From Rhodospirillales bacterium (GTDB taxonomy: Bacteria > Pseudomonadota > Alphaproteobacteria > Rhodospirillales > Casp-alpha2), in contig JAEPQO010000001.1 of assembly GCA_017640505.1 (NCBI GenBank), positions 186,001 through 250,000 of the forward strand: 64,000 nucleotides of DNA. The letters run 5' to 3'. Below, in pieces: positions 21,816-31,395 of the stretch (position 1 is its first letter; each line of letters begins with the position of its first letter). The position numbers and the translations under genes are program-made. The notes beneath the pieces are model-generated. The model was not told the origin of the DNA and did not search any database. It saw only the letters and a list, made by a program, of their open reading frames with translations.

Positions 21816-22768
21816 GGAAAGGCCTGATCGGGCGCGGTCACGCGGTCGCGATGGTGACGCCGGACTGGTTCCGCACGATCCCCTGTCCGACGTACCCGGA
21901 AATCCGCCTCGCCGTGCTGCCCGGCGCGAAGACGGCGCGCATCATCGAGGACTTCCGGCCCGACGCCATCCACATCGCGACCGAGGGGCCGCTCGGCCAG
22001 GCCGCGCGCAAGCACTGTCTCGCGCGCGGTTATCCCTACACCACCGCCTATCACACCCGGTTTCCGGAATACATCCACGCGCGCTGCAAGTTCCCGCTCA
22101 GCTGGAGCTACGCGCAGCTCAGGAAGTTCCACAACACCGGCAAACGCATCATGGTCGCGACACAGACCATCGAGGACGACCTGGCCGCGCGCGGCTTCAA
22201 CAACATCGTGCGCTGGACGCGCGGCGTGAACACCGAGCTGTTTCACCCGCGCGACGAGACCTTCCTCGATTTCCCGCGCCCGATCAGCGTCTACGTCGGC
22301 CGCGTTGCCATCGAAAAGAACATCGAGGCGTTTCTGAAGCTGGACCTGCCCGGCACCAAGATGATCGTCGGCGACGGGCCGGCGCGTGCGCACCTCGAAG
22401 AAAAGTACCCGGACGCGAAGTTCATGGGCGCCCGCGAAGGCGACGACCTGGCACGTCATTTCGCGGCATCGGACGTGTTCGTGTTCCCGAGCCGGACCGA
22501 CACCTTCGGCCTTGTGCTCCTTGAAGCGCTGGCGTCGGGGCTGCCTGTCGCGGCGTACCCGGTGCCGGGCCCCTTGGACGTGATCGGCGATGCGCCGGTG
22601 GGGGTTCTCAGCGAAGACCTGGAAGACGCCGCCAGGAAGGCGCTGGTGATTGACCCCGCGATCTGCCGCACCCACGCCGAAGGCTATTCGTGGGATCGCT
22701 CCATTGACCAGTTCTTCGGCAATCTCTACCCGTTCCGGGGCGAACACGCGATCAAACCGGCGGCGTAG
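21743..22768 (+). CDS. GT4-type glycosyltransferase family 1 protein
   Basis: MRILIVSDAWLPQVNGVVRSLDTVRKGLIGRGHAVAMVTP; C-term FVFPSRTDTFGLVLLEALASGLPVAAYPVPGP. Confidence 0.9.
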   Translation: MRILIVSDAWLPQVNGVVRSLDTVRKGLIGRGHAVAMVTPDWFRTIPCPTYPEIRLAVLPGAKTARIIEDFRPDAIHIATEGPLGQAARKHCLARGYPYTTAYHTRFPEYIHARCKFPLSWSYAQLRKFHNTGKRIMVATQTIEDDLAARGFNNIVRWTRGVNTELFHPRDETFLDFPRPISVYVGRVAIEKNIEAFLKLDLPGTKMIVGDGPARAHLEEKYPDAKFMGAREGDDLARHFAASDVFVFPSRTDTFGLVLLEALASGLPVAAYPVPGPLDVIGDAPVGVLSEDLEDAARKALVIDPAICRTHAEGYSWDRSIDQFFGNLYPFRGEHAIKPAA

Positions 22769-22791
22769 CGACCTTTCCCGCACCACGTTTA

Positions 22792-22899
22792 CCCCCTCAC
22801 CTGTCCTCTCCCCCACATTCGTGGTGGAGAGGGACCCTGACGACAGGTCCCGCTCTAATCCCTCTCCCCCTTTTGGGGGGAGAGGCTAGGTGAGGGGGG
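22792..22899. repeat. Composite repeat, class B (CCCCTCACCTGTCCTCTCCCCC ... CCCCCTTTTGGGGGGAGAGGCTAGGTGAGGGGG)
   Basis: Same architecture as 29779-29884 and 36217-36325. Confidence 0.85.
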
Positions 22900-22992
22900 C
22901 CTTAACCAGCTGACAAACCCCGACCATACGCATTGGCGACCCGACTCCCCGTGTGGTAATGTCCGGCCGTTCGTAACAACGGTCGCCAAGCC

Positions 22993-24798
22993 TTGGAAAA
23001 CAAAGACGAAAAGAAACCCGGACAGCATCTGCCGACGGATGTCCTGATCCGCCGCCTGATCCGCGACAACCTGCGCCATTACTGGGGGCGTCTGGTGTTG
23101 GCGCTGCTGTGCATGGGCGTGGTTTCGGCGACCACGGCGCTTTCCGCTTATCTGATGGAGCCGGTCGTCAACGACGTGTTCATCGCCGAACGCGAGGACA
23201 TGCTGTGGTGGGTATCGGGCGCGGTCTTCGCGACGTTCCTCGCCAAGGGGTTCGCCAGCTACGGCCAGTCGCTGCTGATGGCGTTTGTCGGCCTGCGTAT
23301 CATCGCCGACAACCAGACGCGGCTTTATCGGCACCTGATCGGCATGGATCTCGGGTTCTTCAATTCCATGCCGTCCGGCCGGCTGGTGTCGCGCTTCCTG
23401 GTCGACATCAACCACATGCGGGTCGCCGTCTCGAACGCGCTCACCGGTTTCGGCAAGGATCTCCTGTCGCTGGTCGGCCTCGTCACTGTCATGTTCGTAC
23501 AGGACTGGCAGCTGGCGTTCATCGCCTTTTTCGTGTTCCCGATCGCGGTCTATCCGATCGTCCGGCTCGGCAAGCGCATGCGCAAGGTGACCGCCAACAC
23601 GCAGGAAGAAACCGGGCTGTTTTCGGCGATCCTCGATCAGAGCTTCCAGGGCATCCGTGTGGTCAAGGCCTACGGCATGGAGGATTACGAAACATCCCGT
23701 GTCTCCAAGCTGGTGGAGCGGATTTTTACCCTCACCATCAAGTCGGCGCGCATCCGGGCGCTGTCGAGCCCGATCATGGAGACGCTGGGCGGCTGTGCCG
23801 TCGCCGTCGTCATCGTTTACGGCGGCTACCGGGTGATCCACCAGAACCTGGATCCGGGCTCGTTCTTCTCGTTCATCACGGCGCTCTTGCTTGCCTACGA
23901 ACCGATGAAGCGCCTCGCCAATCTGAACGCCAGCCTGCAGGAGGGCCTGGCCGGCGCACAGCGCCTGTTCGACCTGCTCGACACCGAACCGGGCATCACC
24001 GAAAGCCCTAACGCCAAGCCGCTCGCCACCCCGGCCCAAGGCGCGATCGAACTGGCCGACGTCGAGTTCTCGTACATCGAGGGCCAGCCCGCACTGGAAC
24101 ACGTCACCATGTCGGTGCCGGCGGGCAAGACGGTGGCGCTTGTCGGGCCGTCGGGTGCCGGCAAGTCGACGATCCTCAACCTGATCCCGCGCTTTTACGA
24201 CATCAATGCCGGCACCATTACCATCGACGGCACCGACGTGCGCGACGCGACGCTGGAAAGCCTCTATGCCAATATCTCGCTGGTCAGCCAGGAAGTAACC
24301 CTGTTCGACGACACGGTCCGCGCCAACATCGCCTATGGCAAGCCGGGCGCGACCGACGCCGAAATCGAGGACGCGGCGCGCCACGCGGCCGCGCTTGAGT
24401 TCATCAACGACCTGCCGGAAGGCTTCGAGACCCAGGTCGGTGAGCGCGGCGTGAAGCTGTCCGGCGGGCAGCGTCAGCGCCTCGCCATTGCGCGCGCCAT
24501 CCTCAAGAACGCACCGATCCTGTTGCTCGACGAGGCGACGTCGTCGCTCGATACCGAAAGCGAACGCCACGTGCAGGAAGCCCTCGATCACCTGATGCAG
24601 GGACGCACCACGCTGGTGATCGCGCACCGGCTCTCGACCATCGTCGGCGCCGACCTGATCTACGTGATTCAGAACGGCACCATCGTCGAAACCGGCTCGC
24701 ACCGGGAACTGGTCGAAAAAGGCGGCGCCTACGAAAAGCTCTATGCCCTGCAGTTCGCCGCCGAGGCGGAAACGCAGGCCAAGGCCGGCACGGGTTGA
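22993..24798 (+). CDS. msbA: ABC transporter, MsbA-type lipid flippase (TTG start)
   Basis: TM domain plus VGPSGAGKSTILNLIPRFYD, LSGGQRQRLAIARAILKNAPILLLDEATSSLDTESE; followed by kdtA/lpxK. Confidence 0.88.
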   Translation: MENKDEKKPGQHLPTDVLIRRLIRDNLRHYWGRLVLALLCMGVVSATTALSAYLMEPVVNDVFIAEREDMLWWVSGAVFATFLAKGFASYGQSLLMAFVGLRIIADNQTRLYRHLIGMDLGFFNSMPSGRLVSRFLVDINHMRVAVSNALTGFGKDLLSLVGLVTVMFVQDWQLAFIAFFVFPIAVYPIVRLGKRMRKVTANTQEETGLFSAILDQSFQGIRVVKAYGMEDYETSRVSKLVERIFTLTIKSARIRALSSPIMETLGGCAVAVVIVYGGYRVIHQNLDPGSFFSFITALLLAYEPMKRLANLNASLQEGLAGAQRLFDLLDTEPGITESPNAKPLATPAQGAIELADVEFSYIEGQPALEHVTMSVPAGKTVALVGPSGAGKSTILNLIPRFYDINAGTITIDGTDVRDATLESLYANISLVSQEVTLFDDTVRANIAYGKPGATDAEIEDAARHAAALEFINDLPEGFETQVGERGVKLSGGQRQRLAIARAILKNAPILLLDEATSSLDTESERHVQEALDHLMQGRTTLVIAHRLSTIVGADLIYVIQNGTIVETGSHRELVEKGGAYEKLYALQFAAEAETQAKAGTG

Positions 24799-24810
24799 GT
24801 TGGCGGACCG

Positions 24811-25530
24811 GTGCTGAAGTCGCTTTCAAAAAAGATATCGAAAAACGCGGGCGTGCGGCGCGCCGTCTGCTGGATCGCGGCGCAGTACATCCGCTTCGTC
24901 TGGATGACCAGCCGATGGACGTTCGTCGGCAACGGCAATCTCGACGACCTGTTCGCCAAGGGCCCGGCGATCCTGTGCTTTTGGCACGGCCGGCTTCTGA
25001 TGGCACCTTACACGTGGCAGAAACCGCATCCGTTCAAAATGCTGATCAGCGCGCACCGCGACGGCGAACTGATCGCCAACACGGTCGCCAATTTCGACAT
25101 CGGCTGGGTCAAGGGATCGTCGTCGAAGGGCGGCGCCGGTGCGCTCCGGTCCATGGTCAAGGCGCTGCGTGCGGGCGAGTGGGTCGGCATCACGCCGGAC
25201 GGGCCGCGCGGACCGCGCATGCGGGTCTCCGACGGCATCGTCAGCCTGGCCAAGCTTTCGGGCGTCCCGATCCTGCCCGTGACCTACGGGATCGAGCGCG
25301 GCCGTGTCCTCGGCACGTGGGACCGTTTTCTGATCGCGCTGCCGTTCTCGAAGGGCGTGCTGATCTGGGGCGAGCCGTTGAGCGTGCCCCGCGACGCCGA
25401 CGAAGATGAACTCACGCGCTGCCGCGACGAACTGGAAAACCGCTTGAACGGCATCACGCACGACGCCGACGAGATGACGGGACGAGCACCGGTTGCACCT
25501 GCCGAAAAGGCGGAGGGCATCGCCGCATGA
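24811..25530 (+). CDS. DUF374 lysophospholipid acyltransferase family protein (GTG start)
   Basis: GPAILCFWHGRLLMAPYTW, SAHRDGELIANTV, GITPDGPRGPRMRVSDGIVSLAKLSGVPILPV. Confidence 0.9.
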   Translation: MLKSLSKKISKNAGVRRAVCWIAAQYIRFVWMTSRWTFVGNGNLDDLFAKGPAILCFWHGRLLMAPYTWQKPHPFKMLISAHRDGELIANTVANFDIGWVKGSSSKGGAGALRSMVKALRAGEWVGITPDGPRGPRMRVSDGIVSLAKLSGVPILPVTYGIERGRVLGTWDRFLIALPFSKGVLIWGEPLSVPRDADEDELTRCRDELENRLNGITHDADEMTGRAPVAPAEKAEGIAA

Positions 25531-26816
25531 TCCTGTCCATGTACCGGCTGGCGACCGCCGTTGGCGCCCCGCTGATTTCGCATTACCTGAAGAAGCGCCT
25601 CAAGCGCGGCAAGGAAGACGCGGCGCGCTTCCCCGAACGCAGGGGCGTTGCCGGGCTGCCGCGTCCTGACGGCCGTCTGATCTGGATGCACGGCGCCAGC
25701 GTCGGCGAGTCGCTTTCCATGCTGCCGGTGATCGAGGAGCTCGTGGCCCGGCCCGGCTCGCCCAACGTGCTCGTCACCACCGGCACGGTGACGTCTGCGC
25801 GCCTGATGCGCGAACGCCTGCCGGACGGTGCGATCCACCAATTCGTTCCGGTCGACCGGCTGCCCTATGTGCGGGCGTTCCTGGATTACTGGAAACCCGA
25901 TCTGGCGCTGTGGTGGGAATCCGAACTGTGGCCGAACCTCGTCATCGAGACCCACGACCGCGGCGTGCCGATGATCCTCGTCAACGCGCGCATGTCGCCG
26001 CCGTCGTTCCTCAGGTGGCAGCGCTGGCGTTCGCTCGCCCGCGCCCTGCTGGGCTGCTTCAGGACCGTGCTGGCGCAGACCGACACCGACGTCGAACGTT
26101 ACCGCGCGCTGGGGGCCAACAACGTGGTCCGCATGGGCAACATGAAGTTCGCCGTTCCGGCGCTGCCCTGCGACGAAGGTACGCTCGCGGAAATCCGTGC
26201 CCGCACCGGGCTCAGGCCGATGTGGCTCGCCGCCAGCACGCATGCCGGCGAAGAGGCTGCGGCACTTGCTGTGCACCGCACCGTGCGCGAGACGCATCCC
26301 GACCTGCTGACGATCATCGTACCCCGGCATCCCGACCGCGGACCGGAGATCGCCCAGATGCTCAGGGACGCCGGCGCCAGTGTCGCCGTCAGGACCAACA
26401 GCGAACCCGTTACGGCGGAAACGGATGTCTATCTCGCCGATACGCTGGGCGAACTGGGCCTGTTCTTCCGCCTCTCGCCCATCGTCTTCATGGGCAAGTC
26501 GCTGGTGCCCGCCGGCGGCCAGAACACCATCGAACCGGCAAGACTGGGCGCCGCCATCATCACCGGGCCGCATTACTGGAACTTCGACGAGATCACCAAG
26601 GCCATGGTCGCGGCGGGTGGCCTTGAGGTCGTTCAGGACGCCGATGCCCTCGCCGACGCCATCAACCGCGATCTCGACACCCCCGCCGAGGCGCAGGCCC
26701 GCGCCAAGGCGGCGTTCGACTATGTGGAGCGCGAATCGCAGGTGCTCGACGTGTTCATGGACCACATCTCGCCGTATCTCGAGAGCGACACGGAGAAACC
26801 CCGTGAACGCGCCTGA
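25527..26816 (+). CDS. waaA: 3-deoxy-D-manno-octulosonic acid transferase
   Basis: LIWMHGASVGESLSMLPVIEEL, WWESELWPNLV, FMGKSLVPAGGQNTIEPARLGAAIITGPH. Confidence 0.95.
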   Translation: MILSMYRLATAVGAPLISHYLKKRLKRGKEDAARFPERRGVAGLPRPDGRLIWMHGASVGESLSMLPVIEELVARPGSPNVLVTTGTVTSARLMRERLPDGAIHQFVPVDRLPYVRAFLDYWKPDLALWWESELWPNLVIETHDRGVPMILVNARMSPPSFLRWQRWRSLARALLGCFRTVLAQTDTDVERYRALGANNVVRMGNMKFAVPALPCDEGTLAEIRARTGLRPMWLAASTHAGEEAAALAVHRTVRETHPDLLTIIVPRHPDRGPEIAQMLRDAGASVAVRTNSEPVTAETDVYLADTLGELGLFFRLSPIVFMGKSLVPAGGQNTIEPARLGAAIITGPHYWNFDEITKAMVAAGGLEVVQDADALADAINRDLDTPAEAQARAKAAFDYVERESQVLDVFMDHISPYLESDTEKPRERA

Positions 26817-27786
26817 GTTCTGGGGGCCGGGGCGCCGCGCCATCCTCGACAGGCTGATCACCAGTGCGCTCGCCCCCCTGGGCTGGATCTACGGGACCGT
26901 GACGGCGTCGCGCGCCGGAAAGGCGGCAACGTGGCAGGCCCCCGTTCCCGTCATCTGCGTCGGCAACGTCGTCGCCGGTGGTGCAGGCAAGACGCAGGTC
27001 TGCCTCGATCTGGTCAAGCGGCTGACCGCCGCCGGCAAGGCGCCGCACGTGCTGACACGCGGTTACGGCGGCGCGCTCACCGGCACCGTCCGGGTCGATC
27101 CGGAAAAGCACACCGCAAAAGATGTCGGCGACGAAGCCCTGCTTCTGGCGGCGCATGCGCCCGTCTGGCGAAGCGCCGATCGTGTCGCCGGCGCCAAGGC
27201 AGCCTGCGATGCCGGGGCCGGCGTCATCGTCATGGACGACGGTTTCCAGAACCCGACGCTCGCCAAGGCGCTCTCCGTCCTTGTCGTCGACGGTGCATAC
27301 GGGTTCGGCAACGGCCATCCGATGCCGGCCGGACCGCTCAGGGAACCCGTTCAGGGGGCGCTCAAGCGTGCCGATGCCCTCGTCGTCATCGGCGAGGGTG
27401 ATGTCGAAACGGGTTCCTCTTCCCTGCCCCGCTTCCGAGCCGCGATCCGGCCCGCGAGCGATGCCCCCGATCTCGCCGGCAAGCCGGTCGTCGCCTTTGC
27501 CGGGATCGGCCAGCCGGCGAAGTTCTTTGAAACGCTGCGCGCCCAGGGCGCCGATCTTGTGCGTACCGAAGCCTTCCCGGACCACCATCCCTTCACCGCC
27601 GGAGACATCGAACCGCTGATCGCCGATGCGAAGGCACGACATGCCACGCTCGTCACCACGGCCAAGGATGCCGTCCGTATTCCCGAGGAAATGCGCGCGG
27701 ACGTAACGTCTTACCCGGTTGCATTGACGTGGGACGACGCGGGCGCGTGGCAGGCCTTTATTCTCAAGCAGAGCGGCCTAAACTGA
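26803..27786 (+). CDS. lpxK: Tetraacyldisaccharide 4'-kinase (GTG start)
   Basis: APEFWGPGRRAILDRLITSALAPLGWIYG, CVGNVVAGGAGKTQVCLDLV, VIVMDDGFQNPTLAK. Confidence 0.94.
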   Translation: MNAPEFWGPGRRAILDRLITSALAPLGWIYGTVTASRAGKAATWQAPVPVICVGNVVAGGAGKTQVCLDLVKRLTAAGKAPHVLTRGYGGALTGTVRVDPEKHTAKDVGDEALLLAAHAPVWRSADRVAGAKAACDAGAGVIVMDDGFQNPTLAKALSVLVVDGAYGFGNGHPMPAGPLREPVQGALKRADALVVIGEGDVETGSSSLPRFRAAIRPASDAPDLAGKPVVAFAGIGQPAKFFETLRAQGADLVRTEAFPDHHPFTAGDIEPLIADAKARHATLVTTAKDAVRIPEEMRADVTSYPVALTWDDAGAWQAFILKQSGLN

Positions 27787-27790
27787 CGCC

Positions 27791-28693
27791 ATGCTGCGCC
27801 CGATGTCCTTTTTCGAGAGGTATGTCCGCCACCCGCTGGAAGCGGTGCCGGTGGCGCTCGTCTGGGGCCTGTTCAGGATCCTGCCGGTCGACTGGGCATC
27901 GGCGCTCGGCGGCTGGCTCGGACGCACCTTGGGCCCGCGTATTTCCGTTTCGGAACGCGCACGGAAAAACATCGAACGCGCGTTTCCCGGCATCGCCGAC
28001 GCCGAGGCGGAAAAGATCATCGCCGACATGTGGGAGAACCTGGGCCGCACCGTCGCCGAGTTTCCGCATTTCAACGCGTTTACTTTCGGTGAACAGGATG
28101 CGCGGGTGCGGATCGACGGCCTGGAGCACATGTTGGAATTCCGCGATGACGGCGAACCGGGTTTTTTCCTGAGCGCGCACCTCGCCAACTGGGAGCTGGG
28201 ACCGGCGGCGGCGCATGTCTATGGCGTGCCGTCGCGCTTCGTCTATCGCGAGGCCAATAACCCGTACGTGCAGAAACTGTATCTCGCCGGCCGCGAACAG
28301 TACCGCGACCGGATGATCCGCAAGGGCCGCGAGGGTGCGAAGGAAATGCTGCGGGCACTTCGAGCCGGCGAGCACATCGGCGTGCTGATGGACCAGAAAA
28401 TGAACGACGGCATCGCTGTGCCGTTCTTCGGGCGCGACGCGATGACGGCGACGGCGCTCGGCGATCTTGCGGTAAAGACGAAATGCCCAGTCCTGCCGGC
28501 GCGCGTCATCCGTGAAGGGGGGGCGCACTTCCGGGTCGAAATCTCACCGTTGATTTATGCCGAGGATACGGGCGACGCAACCGCCGACGCGCGCGCGTTC
28601 ACGGTGCGCGCCAATCAGATCATCGAGGGGTGGGTGCGTGAAAAACCCGGCCAGTGGCTGTGGCTCCACAACCGGTGGCCGGGTGATTCCTGA
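27791..28693 (+). CDS. lpxL: Lipid A biosynthesis lauroyl/acyl acyltransferase (LpxL/HtrB family)
   Basis: ARKNIERAFPGIADAEAEKIIADMWENLGRTVAEFPHF, HLANWELGPAAAHVYG, LMDQKMNDGIAVPFFGR. Confidence 0.9.
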   Translation: MLRPMSFFERYVRHPLEAVPVALVWGLFRILPVDWASALGGWLGRTLGPRISVSERARKNIERAFPGIADAEAEKIIADMWENLGRTVAEFPHFNAFTFGEQDARVRIDGLEHMLEFRDDGEPGFFLSAHLANWELGPAAAHVYGVPSRFVYREANNPYVQKLYLAGREQYRDRMIRKGREGAKEMLRALRAGEHIGVLMDQKMNDGIAVPFFGRDAMTATALGDLAVKTKCPVLPARVIREGGAHFRVEISPLIYAEDTGDATADARAFTVRANQIIEGWVREKPGQWLWLHNRWPGDS

Positions 28694-28710
28694 AACGGGC
28701 TGAGAGCGGA

Positions 28711-28872
28711 TCAGCTACCGGACGGTTTCGACGATTTGGTCGAAATATCCGCCGTGGTGGCCGGTGTCGAGATCTCTGCCGTTTTCTTGTGACCTGCACA
28801 TTCGGCGAACGCGGGCGACGCCGCAAACGCAACAAACGCCGTCAGAGCAAGAGCTAGAACGCCATACTTCAT
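28711..28872 (-). CDS. Small (53 aa) secreted hypothetical protein
   Basis: MKYGVLALALTAFVAFAASPAFAECAGHKKTAEISTPATTADISTKSSKPSGS; clear signal peptide with AxA site; GGAGACGATCCC upstream. Confidence 0.65.
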   Translation of the reverse strand: MKYGVLALALTAFVAFAASPAFAECAGHKKTAEISTPATTADISTKSSKPSGS

Positions 28873-28974
28873 GGGATCGTCTCCTTTATCCAACTGACAG
28901 GATCGTAGCACAATTTCCGCCGCGCCCAAACATGACGAATCCGTGAGCGATCAAATCTTTGATTTATTTGACGT

Positions 28975-29787
28975 TTATTTAGGCATTTCGCCCAGCACCA
29001 GCTCCGGATCGATGGGTATGCTACCCAGCGTCAGGGCGAAATGCAGGTGTGGCCCGGTGGCGCGCCCGGTCTTGCCGATGGCGCCGATGGCGGTGCCCGC
29101 AGTGACAGTGTCCCCCGCTTTGACCGATGTATCCGACAAATGGATATAGACCGAGCGCAGGCCGAGGCCATGATCGATCAGCACCGTCTTGCCGTTAAAG
29201 AACATGCCCGGATGCACGAACGTCACGCGGCCGCCGGCCATGGCCTTCACGGGCGTGCCGACCGGGGCGGCGACGTCGGTGCCGTAATGCGGGCGCCTCG
29301 GCTGGCCGTTCAAAATGCGCTGCGAACCGTAGACGCCGGAAAGCCGGCCCCGCGCCGGCCATTGAAAACCGCCGAGATAGGAAGCCGCGGCGTCGGTGGT
29401 TTTCTTGGCCGCATCCATCTCGGCCTTTTCTTCTTTGATCCGCGCCAGTGCTTCCGGGTCCGGCGTCACCTTCTTTTTCGGCAGGCCATCGATGCGCTCG
29501 ATCCTGAACGTGCGGTCGGCGACGGCGATCTCGCGCACTGCCTTTTCATGACCGAGCGTGACCTCGAGCCGCTTGGTCCCCGCGGCGTCGCGCCCGAACC
29601 CGAGCAGGAAGTCGCCGTCGGATGAGGTGCGCACCGCCGCCCCATCCAGGGTTACGGTTGCGCCGGGCGCGGTCTTGCCCAGCATCAGCCCGCCTTCGGC
29701 CGCCGTGCCGGAGAGCGCCAGCGGGATTTCCGCCTGTACCGGCCCAGCCAGCAGCATCGACAGCAGAAACAGGAGAAGCCCCCTCAC
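28975..29787 (-). CDS. M23 family metallopeptidase, secreted (probable GTG start at 29787 inside a class B repeat)
   Basis: ATDVAAPVGTPVKAMAGGRVTFVHPGMFFNGKTVLIDHGLGLRSVYIHLSDTSVKAGDTV...GPHLHFALTLG; signal peptide MRGLLLFLLSMLLAGPVQAE. Confidence 0.88.
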   Translation of the reverse strand: MRGLLLFLLSMLLAGPVQAEIPLALSGTAAEGGLMLGKTAPGATVTLDGAAVRTSSDGDFLLGFGRDAAGTKRLEVTLGHEKAVREIAVADRTFRIERIDGLPKKKVTPDPEALARIKEEKAEMDAAKKTTDAAASYLGGFQWPARGRLSGVYGSQRILNGQPRRPHYGTDVAAPVGTPVKAMAGGRVTFVHPGMFFNGKTVLIDHGLGLRSVYIHLSDTSVKAGDTVTAGTAIGAIGKTGRATGPHLHFALTLGSIPIDPELVLGEMPK

Positions 29788-29884
29788 CTGTCCTCTCCCC
29801 CGGCCCCGGGGGAGAGGGACCCTGTCGACAGACTCCACCCTAATTCCTCTCCCCCTTTGAGGGGGAGAGGTTAGGTGAGGGGGG
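29779..29884. repeat. Composite repeat, class B
   Basis: CCCCCTCACCTGTCCTCTCCCCCGGCCCCGGGGGAGAGGGACC...CCTCTCCCCCTTTGAGGGGGAGAGGTTAGGTGAGGGGG. Confidence 0.9.
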
Positions 29885-29897
29885 TTATGGACAAATC

Positions 29898-31319
29898 TCA
29901 AAGCAATGTCCCCTGCGGATCGTCGCCGCCCGCGGCGGCCTTCTTCGGTTTCTTTTTCTGCTGCGCGGCACCGCCGGCGATGCGCGCGCCCGCGACCCCG
30001 TCCGCGAGACGGATGTTCACGTCATCGCACGGCTTCAGCGACGCGACGGACGTCACCGTGGCACCGGCGGGCGTCGTCACCAGCGCGAAGCCGCGATCCA
30101 GCACGCGTTCGTAGGAGAAGCTTTCCAGCAACTGGCCCAGATGTTCGAGCGAACGGGCCTTGCCCCGGAGGTCGTCGCGGTAGGCGCGTTCCAGCTCGCG
30201 TCCCGTCACCGCGAGACGCTTGCCTGCTTCGGCAATGGCGCGCGTCGGCGGCAGGATGCGTTTCGGCAGGCGCTGGCGGCGATGCCGCAATCCGGCCTTA
30301 AGCGCATTGCCGAGCCGTTCCGACCAGTCGTCGAGGCGCTGCGACGCGGTTTCCACCGTGCGGCGCAGGTTCGGCAGGCCACGGGCAAGCGCGGCGACCT
30401 CGCGGCGCATGGTGTCCGTTCTGCGCTTGACGGCGCGGATCAGCCGGCCCTCGCTGTCGGCGACCTGCGCCATGACCTCGTAACGCACCGGCACCGCCAT
30501 TTCGGCGGCGGCCGTCGGTGTCGGCGCGCGCCGGTCGGACGCCAGATCGATCAGCGTCCAGTCGGTTTCGTGACCGACGGCGGAAATCAGCGGAATGTCG
30601 CTTTCCGCCGCGGCACGCACCACGGCTTCCTCGTTGAAGGCCCAGAGATCTTCCAGCGAGCCGCCGCCACGCGCGACGATCAGCAGATCGGGACGCGGCA
30701 CATGCCCGTCTTCCGATAGCGCGTTGAACCCACGGATCGCGGCGGCCACCTGCTCGGCGGCGCCGTCGCCCTGCACCAGCACCGGCCACACCAGCACCCG
30801 GCGTGGGAAACGGTCGGCGAGACGATGCAGGATATCGCGGATCACCGCACCCGTCGGCGAGGTGACGACGCCAATGACGTCGGGCAGAAACGGCAGGTCC
30901 CGTTTCGCGCTTTCGTCGAACAGGCCCTCGGCAGCGAGCTTCTTCTTGCGCTCTTCCAACAGCTTGAGCAGCGCGCCCTCGCCCGCCAGTTCCATCTGGT
31001 CGACGACGATCTGGTATTTCGAGCGCCCGGGATAGGTCGTGATGCGGCCCGTCGCGATCACCTCCATGCCGTCTTCGGGGTCGACCTTGAGGCGTCCGGC
31101 GGTGGTGCGCCAGCTGACCCCGTCGATGACCGCGTTCTCGTCTTTCAGGGTGAAATAGAGATGCCCCGACGCGGCGCGCTTGAAGCCGGATATCTCGCCC
31201 CGGATGCGGACGCGCTGAAACGCGCCTTCGACCGTCGCCTTGACCAGACCGGACACTTCGGTCACGGAGAAGACGGGAACGTTGTCGCCGCTATTATGGG
31301 TGGACGGGGCGTCGCTCAT
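29898..31319 (-). CDS. xseA: Exodeoxyribonuclease VII large subunit
   Basis: [78 protein letters not shown]. Confidence 0.96.
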   Translation of the reverse strand: MSDAPSTHNSGDNVPVFSVTEVSGLVKATVEGAFQRVRIRGEISGFKRAASGHLYFTLKDENAVIDGVSWRTTAGRLKVDPEDGMEVIATGRITTYPGRSKYQIVVDQMELAGEGALLKLLEERKKKLAAEGLFDESAKRDLPFLPDVIGVVTSPTGAVIRDILHRLADRFPRRVLVWPVLVQGDGAAEQVAAAIRGFNALSEDGHVPRPDLLIVARGGGSLEDLWAFNEEAVVRAAAESDIPLISAVGHETDWTLIDLASDRRAPTPTAAAEMAVPVRYEVMAQVADSEGRLIRAVKRRTDTMRREVAALARGLPNLRRTVETASQRLDDWSERLGNALKAGLRHRRQRLPKRILPPTRAIAEAGKRLAVTGRELERAYRDDLRGKARSLEHLGQLLESFSYERVLDRGFALVTTPAGATVTSVASLKPCDDVNIRLADGVAGARIAGGAAQQKKKPKKAAAGGDDPQGTLL

Positions 31320-31395
31320 AAATAGACTGTATGTCTCAAGGCGGCGGTGATGACAACCGCCCTGTGCTGGCGAGGAAGCAGGGAGAAACGCTTTC

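Noticed and set aside
22855-24702. 615-aa minus-strand ORF opposite msbA
   Set aside because: Shadow ORF; msbA on the plus strand has all ABC motifs.
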